Positions 53,007 to 53,744 of a stretch of DNA of 53,744 nt are shown here, piece after piece. Location of the stretch: the NCBI GenBank assembly GCA_029237735.1, contig JAQZBU010000022.1, positions 1 through 53,744 of the forward strand, given 5' to 3'. The stretch is from Ramlibacter sp. (GTDB lineage Bacteria > Pseudomonadota > Gammaproteobacteria > Burkholderiales > Burkholderiaceae_C). The stretch's first letter is position 1. Every line of letters begins with the position of its first letter. Below the pieces are notes generated by a model. The model was given only the letters and a program-made list of their open reading frames with translations. It made no database searches and was not told the DNA's origin. The position numbers and the translations under genes were made by a program.

Positions 53007-53053
53007 TTTACTTATTTCAACCGGTCGCGTTAAAGTACTGGTCAAGCATCCAG
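53007..53053 (+). promoter_or_regulatory. recA promoter with LexA-like box
   Basis: TTTACT (53007-53012), 17-nt spacer, TTAAAG (53030-53035) forms a plausible sigma-70 promoter. Directly after it lies CTGG-TCAAGCAT-CCAG (53038-53053), a dyad with the CTGN10CAG spacing and flanks of the E. coli recA SOS box (TACTG, AAGCAT-like, CAG) but CTGG/CCAG instead of CTGT/ACAG. LexA repression of recA is therefore likely. Confidence 0.65.
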
Positions 53054-53115
53054 CCTGTGAATACGACCACTGGATGAGACGCCTCAACCTGTTGATTCTC
53101 AAGGAGATTTTTTAA

Positions 53116-53744
<629 letters not shown>

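Noticed and set aside
52971..53102. Extended start of the MarR gene at 53102
   Set aside because: It would run through the recA promoter and LexA-like box; the added residues have no regulator-like features.

Overview
The window is about 53.7 kb of GC-rich, densely coded DNA from a betaproteobacterium, most likely a Comamonadaceae (Variovorax/Ramlibacter-like) relative. This rests on protein resemblance, codon use, the order sensor kinase - response regulator - MarR - recA, and dispersed palindromic repeats of a type I associate with this family. It looks chromosomal: I found no rRNA, tRNA, CRISPR array, phage gene or intact insertion sequence. Both ends cut genes (paaY on the left, recA on the right).

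Left third (1-17.2 kb), all on the minus strand. After the 5' part of paaY come mlaA (outer-membrane lipid asymmetry) and an envelope operon: outer-membrane factor, membrane-fusion lipoprotein, RND pump, patatin-like lipoprotein and an MgtC-like membrane protein. Upstream is a second operon, a DUF3141 protein with a PHA-synthase-like Cys-Asp-His set, a phosphotransacetylase, an acetate kinase and two small unknown proteins. The two operons share a 31-nt upstream element containing a dyad. A 980-residue winged-helix/ATPase regulator lies just upstream of the second operon.

Middle left (17.2-26.2 kb). A truncated DUF4148 gene is followed by a divergent TetR gene and a six-gene operon: FadL/TodX-type porin, extradiol dioxygenase, FAH-family hydrolase, FAD monooxygenase, MDR reductase and acyl-CoA ligase. 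This reads as uptake, hydroxylation, meta-cleavage, hydrolysis and CoA activation of an unidentified aromatic compound. The divergent promoter carries two tandem operator-like repeats.

Middle right (26.2-40.8 kb). A 14.5-kb nitrogen-scavenging cluster encodes allophanate hydrolase (AtzF), carboxybiuret hydrolase (AtzE with AtzG), an AtzH/HpxZ-like protein, a biuret hydrolase whose three catalytic residues align with BiuH, a second related cysteine hydrolase that could be a triuret hydrolase, a formamidase, two ABC importers (an NrtT/TauT-like one and a BMP/nucleoside-like one related to AtzTUVW) and a GntR regulator. A 16-nt dyad lies directly before atzF. No cyanuric acid hydrolase (AtzD) is present, so biuret, triuret or related ureides are more likely substrates than s-triazines.

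Right part (40.8-53.7 kb). Housekeeping genes: HemG-like flavodoxin, transglutaminase-like protein, YbhB-type protein, MFS exporter, a decayed VapBC locus, topoisomerase III fused to a SWIB domain, a SET-domain protein, biotin ligase, a SPOR-domain protein, a glutathione transferase, a TctD/TctE-type two-component system, a MarR regulator and recA with a LexA-like site. Three families of short palindromic repeats run through the window. Some sit inside genes and alter proteins: a REP-like pair forms the C-terminus of one permease, and GC-rich palindromes are inserted in frame in AtzF and TopB.
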